Below, in pieces: positions 54,447 to 57,666 of a stretch of 57,666 bases of DNA. A program made the position numbers and the translations under genes. Under the pieces are notes generated by a model, which did not search any database, was not told the origin of the DNA, and saw only the letters and a program-made list of their open reading frames with translations. Source of the stretch: Myxococcales bacterium (GTDB taxonomy: Bacteria > Myxococcota > Myxococcia > Myxococcales > JAJYLH01); NCBI GenBank assembly GCA_021787845.1, contig JAJYLH010000037.1, positions 1 through 57,666 on the forward strand, in the 5' to 3' direction. Numbering within the stretch: position 1 is the stretch's first letter; each line of letters starts with the position of its first letter.

Positions 54447-56045
54447 ATGCGCATCGGGAGCTTCGTTCTGGGGCTGGTCGCGCTCGTCGGGGTCGCCGGC
54501 TGTTCGGGCGGCAAGCATCCCCCGCCGCCGCCGCACCCCGACGGCGGTACGGCGCCCAAGCTCACCTTCTCCCTCTCGCTCCAGCAATCGGACCTCGGTC
54601 TCCGGCAGGGCACCAGCGCCGTCGTCAACTTCAGCCTCTCCGCCGCGAACGGGGTGCGCAAGTCCGACGCGACGGTGAAGGTGACCGGGGCCGGCTCCGG
54701 GGTGACGGCGTCGGCCGGGCCGGTCGGCCTCTCGGGCTGGGGTTCGGTCGACTTCACCGCCTCGGGGGACGCGCCCGCGACGACCCGCACGGTGACGATC
54801 GCCGTCTCGGGTGACGGCGCGAGCGCGGCCGCGACGCTCCCGTTGACGGTGACGGCCTTCTCCGATGTCGAGGGAATGGTGGAAGACCAGTCCGGCGCCG
54901 GCGTCGGCAACGCGATGGTCCGCAGCGGCTCCGCGCAAGCGCACACCGGGGGCGACGGCAGCTTCCGCCTGCCCAACGTGCCGCTCCCGTACGACCTGGA
55001 CATCGTGACCCCGGACGGCCGCCGGGGATACCGGTTCGCCGGGGTCGACCGCCGCGACCCGACGTTCGCCGTCGAGGGCGGGCAGGCGAACCAGGGGGTG
55101 TGGACGGTCGATGGCACCCTCGCGGGCGCCTGGGTGCCGCCGCCCCAAGACGGCAAGGTGGCCATCGCGCTCGACGCGCCGGGAACCAACCCCCTCGCCC
55201 AGCCCGTCACCCTCGACGGCAACGCTTTCGAGACGCTGACCTTCCCGGTCCCGGGCCCGGGCGCGCTCGCCGTCGGCAACCTGGTCGCGCTGGAGACCAA
55301 GGTCGATGCCGACGGAAACCTGGCGGGCTACTACGCGTCGGGAAGCCATCCGGTCGAGGTGATGAGCGGCAAGCACCTGTCGGGCGCGAGCATCCGGCTG
55401 GCCCTGCTGCGCGCGGGCACCTTCGGCGCCAACGTGACGGTTCCGGACGGCTACCAGCTCACCCATCGCGAGAGCGCCCTCCTCCCGGTCGGCGGCAACG
55501 CGATCTTCCCGCTCGGCGACGACACCTCCGGCGCGGCGAGCTTCCTGATCCCGGCCCCGGACAACTCGAGCGGCTTCACCCTGCGCGTCACGCTGGTCGC
55601 CGAGAAGGGCTCGCAGCGCGCGCTGCTCCAGCAGAGCGGCCTCGTCGCGAGCGACTCGCCCCTGCCGCTGGCCGTTCCTGCGGCGCCGGCGATCACGCCG
55701 CCGGCCACGCCGGTCACCACCGACACCGATTTCGCCTGGACCGACACGCAAAAGCGCGTCTACCTCGCCGCCTGGGAAGACCAGGACCCCGGCGGGTCGA
55801 TGCTCTTCGTCGTCACCACCGCCCAGCACGCGACGATCCCGGACCTGACCGACATCGGCTTCCTCCCTCCCGCCTCGCGCCAGATCACCTTCGGCGTCCT
55901 GGGGCAGGCGGTGACGACGATGCAGGAGGCCACCAGTCCCGGCGGGCTGCGGTACGGGCTCATCGTCCCGGGCGCGCAGGATGGCACCGTCGACGATGGC
56001 GCGGTCGGCGCGGACACGCTCGACGTCACTTTCTCAGGACAATAG
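54447..56045 (+). CDS. Lipoprotein with Ig-like and carboxypeptidase-regulatory-like domains
   Basis: A 532-residue predicted lipoprotein with lipobox VAGC (Cys19), a Pro-rich linker (KHPPPPPHPDGGTAP) and beta-rich domains. An N-terminal Ig-like part (about 40-140) is followed by a carboxypeptidase-regulatory-like unit (VEGMVEDQSGAGVGNAMVRS ... GSFRLPNVPLPYDLDI). The rest is beta-rich with no recognised enzyme motif. The DGGTAP linker also occurs in the giant lipoprotein at 35025. The ATG at 54447 has AAGGTGA upstream. The next gene starts 2 bp after its stop, so the two are one operon. Confidence 0.82.
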   Translation: MRIGSFVLGLVALVGVAGCSGGKHPPPPPHPDGGTAPKLTFSLSLQQSDLGLRQGTSAVVNFSLSAANGVRKSDATVKVTGAGSGVTASAGPVGLSGWGSVDFTASGDAPATTRTVTIAVSGDGASAAATLPLTVTAFSDVEGMVEDQSGAGVGNAMVRSGSAQAHTGGDGSFRLPNVPLPYDLDIVTPDGRRGYRFAGVDRRDPTFAVEGGQANQGVWTVDGTLAGAWVPPPQDGKVAIALDAPGTNPLAQPVTLDGNAFETLTFPVPGPGALAVGNLVALETKVDADGNLAGYYASGSHPVEVMSGKHLSGASIRLALLRAGTFGANVTVPDGYQLTHRESALLPVGGNAIFPLGDDTSGAASFLIPAPDNSSGFTLRVTLVAEKGSQRALLQQSGLVASDSPLPLAVPAAPAITPPATPVTTDTDFAWTDTQKRVYLAAWEDQDPGGSMLFVVTTAQHATIPDLTDIGFLPPASRQITFGVLGQAVTTMQEATSPGGLRYGLIVPGAQDGTVDDGAVGADTLDVTFSGQ

Positions 56046-56047
56046 CG

Positions 56048-56782
56048 ATGCGACATTTCGGTCATCGATGGGTCTTCTGCTCCGCGCTGGCGCTTTCGGC
56101 CTGCTCGCGGTGCATCGGGCCTGCGGTCCGCGGCAACGGCGTCGAGCGAACCGAGGCGCGGAAGATCGCGCAGCCGTTCGACCAGGTCGCGCTCGAGACC
56201 GACGCCGTGGTCGACGTCGCCGTGGGCAGCCCGGCGGCGGTGACGGTGACTTGCGATGCGAACCTCGTCCCGTACATCGGCACGCTGGTGCACTCGGGCT
56301 CGCTCTTGATCGGGCGGCAGAAGAACCACCGCGGCGTCTGGCTGCGGCCGACCAAGTCGTGTGAGGTCCAGGTGACGACCCCGACGCTGACGAAGGTGAC
56401 CAACAGCGGCGCCGGCATCCTCACGCTCGCGGGCGTGCGCGCGCCGGCGTTCGACATCGTCGAGTCGGGCGCGGGCAAGATCGAGGCGACGGCGCTGGAC
56501 GTCGAGCACTTGCGGCTCGTCCTCTCGGGGGCGGGATCGCTCACGGTCTCGGGGAAGGCGCACGCGGAGGAGATCACCCTGAGCGGCACCGGGCTCGTGG
56601 CGGCCAAGGGATTGATCGCGGAGCAGGCGGGCGCGGACCTGAGCGGAGCGGGAGCGATCGAGCTGACCGCGACCAAGGACTTCGAGGGCAAGCTCACCGG
56701 CCTCGGCAAGGTCTCGGTCGCCGGCAACCCCAAGGACCGCCACGTCACCCAGAGCGGCCTCGGCACCGTCGCGTACGAGTAG
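56048..56782 (+). CDS. Lipoprotein with DUF2807/GIN (adhesin-head-like) domain
   Basis: A 244-residue lipoprotein (lipobox LSAC, Cys19) with a parallel beta-helix-like GIN/DUF2807 domain. The opening RKIAQPFDQVALETDAVVDV and repeating short strands such as VTNSGAGILTLAG, VESGAGKIEATAL, LSGAGSLTVSG and LSGAGAIELTA are typical of the family. It is predicted to sit in the outer membrane facing the periplasm or surface; the function of the family is unknown. Its ATG follows the stop of the upstream lipoprotein gene by 2 bp. Confidence 0.88.
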   Translation: MRHFGHRWVFCSALALSACSRCIGPAVRGNGVERTEARKIAQPFDQVALETDAVVDVAVGSPAAVTVTCDANLVPYIGTLVHSGSLLIGRQKNHRGVWLRPTKSCEVQVTTPTLTKVTNSGAGILTLAGVRAPAFDIVESGAGKIEATALDVEHLRLVLSGAGSLTVSGKAHAEEITLSGTGLVAAKGLIAEQAGADLSGAGAIELTATKDFEGKLTGLGKVSVAGNPKDRHVTQSGLGTVAYE

Positions 56783-56799
56783 GGGCGGGGGCTCGTCCC

Positions 56800-57000
56800 C
56801 TGCCGCGATGGGCGGTCGACCAGAACGGCAAGCCGATGGCGGGCGTCAGCTTGACCTACGCAACGTCCAACGCGCGGGTCGCCACGGTCGACGCCACCGG
56901 GAAGGTGACGGCGGTCAAGAGCGGAGCCGCTACCGTCACGGTCTCGAGCGGCGCGGTCAGCCAGATGGTCGGCGTCAACGTGACGATTCCGGCGATGCTG
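56800..57000 (+). pseudogene. Fragment of a Big_2 (bacterial Ig-like) domain
   Basis: An open frame reads AVDQNGKPMAGVSLTYATSN followed by ARVATVDATGKVTAVKSGAA and TVTVSSGAVSQMVGVNVTIP, one nearly complete Big_2 domain. It has no signal peptide or credible start upstream, and after about position 57000 the frame turns into Arg/Ala-rich noise. It is probably the remnant of a larger surface protein truncated on both sides. Confidence 0.6.
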
Positions 57001-57440
57001 ATGCTGCGGCCGACGGCGCGACCGGTCGATGCCTCCGCCCGGCGTCGCCGGCACGCCCCCTGTGATGTCTTCCTGGCACCGATTTCGTCGCGATGCGCAC
57101 TGGCATCGGACCCGGGAGGTCGAGCGCCGCGGGCAGGCGTTGGTCGGCGAGCATCGCGCGCATGGTCGAGTGGTCGAGCGCGATGGCACGTTGGTAACGC
57201 AAATGCCGGAGCGCGCGCATCTCGGATCGTCGGCCGTCGCGGAGGCGTGCGCATCGGCTCACGAGCGGCGGCATCGGGCCCCTCGGCCGACTCCCGCCTC
57301 AAGTCTGGTTCGCCCTGCCGGCAGGCCGGCTCCTCGCCGAGGCGACGGCGATCGACTCGAACGCTGACGTGCGCGCCGATGCAACTCACCCGCGGGTGAA
57401 TTCGCAGCGCTACGCCCGGCGCGATCACCGGGTCCGACCC
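57001..57440. other. Stretch with no recognisable gene
   Basis: Open frames exist on both strands but lack domains or plausible starts. The minus-strand frame retains a loose 7-residue periodicity (..VALRI, ..VSCI, ..VSVRV) near 57370-57440, continuous with the 21-bp array to its right. Confidence 0.4.
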
Positions 57441-57545
57441 GACCAACACCGTGTTCCGGACGACCGACACCGTGTTCCGGACGACCGACACCGTGTTCCG
57501 GATGACCAACACCTTGTCGGAGATGATCAACACCTTGTCGGAGAC
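57441..57545. repeat. 21-bp tandem array, five units
   Basis: Five consecutive 21-bp units start at 57441, 57462, 57483, 57504 and 57525. The first three are GACCRACACCGTGTTCCGGA-type and nearly identical; the last two are GAYCAACACCTTGTCGGAGA-type. On the minus strand they read as heptads (SDKVLVI, RNTVSVV). A hairpin AGACACC-TCA-GGTGTCT follows at 57555-57571. Confidence 0.9.
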
Positions 57546-57666
57546 TGGGTATCCAGACACCTCAGGTGTCTTGGTCCCCGATCCGCTCACCCTGAGGTGC
57601 CCGCGCCCACGGAGCATGAATGGAGCACGGCAAGCATGCGCGGGCCTCGAAGGGCGAGCGCGAGGG

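Noticed and set aside
57441-57545. CRISPR array
   Set aside because: Units are contiguous 21-bp direct repeats without unique spacers, and no cas genes are present.
56856-57617. 253-codon minus-strand frame containing heptads
   Set aside because: Only the repeat array gives structure. The remainder is Arg/Pro-rich and overlaps the Big_2 fragment on the other strand; no convincing start.

Overview
The window is very GC-rich (roughly 70%, my estimate by eye) and gene-dense on both strands. It reads as chromosomal DNA of a myxobacterium or a related former deltaproteobacterium (Myxococcota). This rests on several features: a one-piece tmRNA with the tag ANDNVELALAA next to an SspB-like adaptor gene, an hprK-rapZ pair, a DUF3014 protein, IPT/TIG and 'choice-of-anchor D' repeat lipoproteins, a nine-haem cytochrome, and frequent GTG/TTG starts. 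The assignment is an inference; no rRNA or other marker gene is present.

Layout. 1-9.5 kb: a secreted fibre-like protein, then (opposite strand) a giant IPT/kelch lipoprotein followed closely by a small outer-membrane barrel. 9.5-10.6 kb: no genes, but a degenerate 21-bp repeat array and a nested palindromic element. 10.6-17.9 kb: a tightly overlapping six-gene minus-strand operon for export and modification of a surface polysaccharide (two CelD/BcsL-type acyltransferases, a DegT-type enzyme, a NodB deacetylase, an O-antigen ligase/polymerase and a Wzx-type flippase). 18-21 kb: a PEBP-family protein and a two-module radical SAM protein. 21.4-24.4 kb: a small Cys/His-motif protein, sspB-like gene, ssrA, and a frameshifted BON gene. 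24.6-27.5 kb: hprK-rapZ, and divergently a DUF3014 protein. 28-31 kb: a collagen-repeat nonahaem lipoprotein. 31.3-34.8 kb: feoA-like gene and an overlapping argH - lptM-like - lysA operon. 35-43.4 kb: a 2,800-residue lipoprotein of about 26 repeats. 43.5-47 kb: sfsA, an ABC exporter pair and a HEAT-like protein. 47-54.2 kb: housekeeping genes (nadE, hsp20, pyrF, proS, a CAU tRNA, a zinc-ribbon coiled-coil protein, an RNase HI). 54.4-56.8 kb: a pair of lipoproteins. The last 0.9 kb holds a Big_2-domain fragment and a second 21-bp repeat array.

How the parts fit. The window mixes core metabolism with an unusually heavy investment in the cell surface: at least five lipoproteins, a fibre-like secreted protein, two giant repeat proteins and a polysaccharide operon. 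sspB and ssrA together form a ribosome-rescue/ClpXP-targeting module. The intergenic DNA carries three repeat families that seem characteristic of this genome: four arrays of a 9-bp GATCSGWCS unit, three to four palindromic elements with GGAGCCGGRCACG ends, and two 21-bp arrays. The most interesting items for follow-up are the double radical SAM protein, the collagen-nonahaem lipoprotein, the polysaccharide operon without glycosyltransferases, the hidden TTG-start lptM-like gene, and the repeat families.
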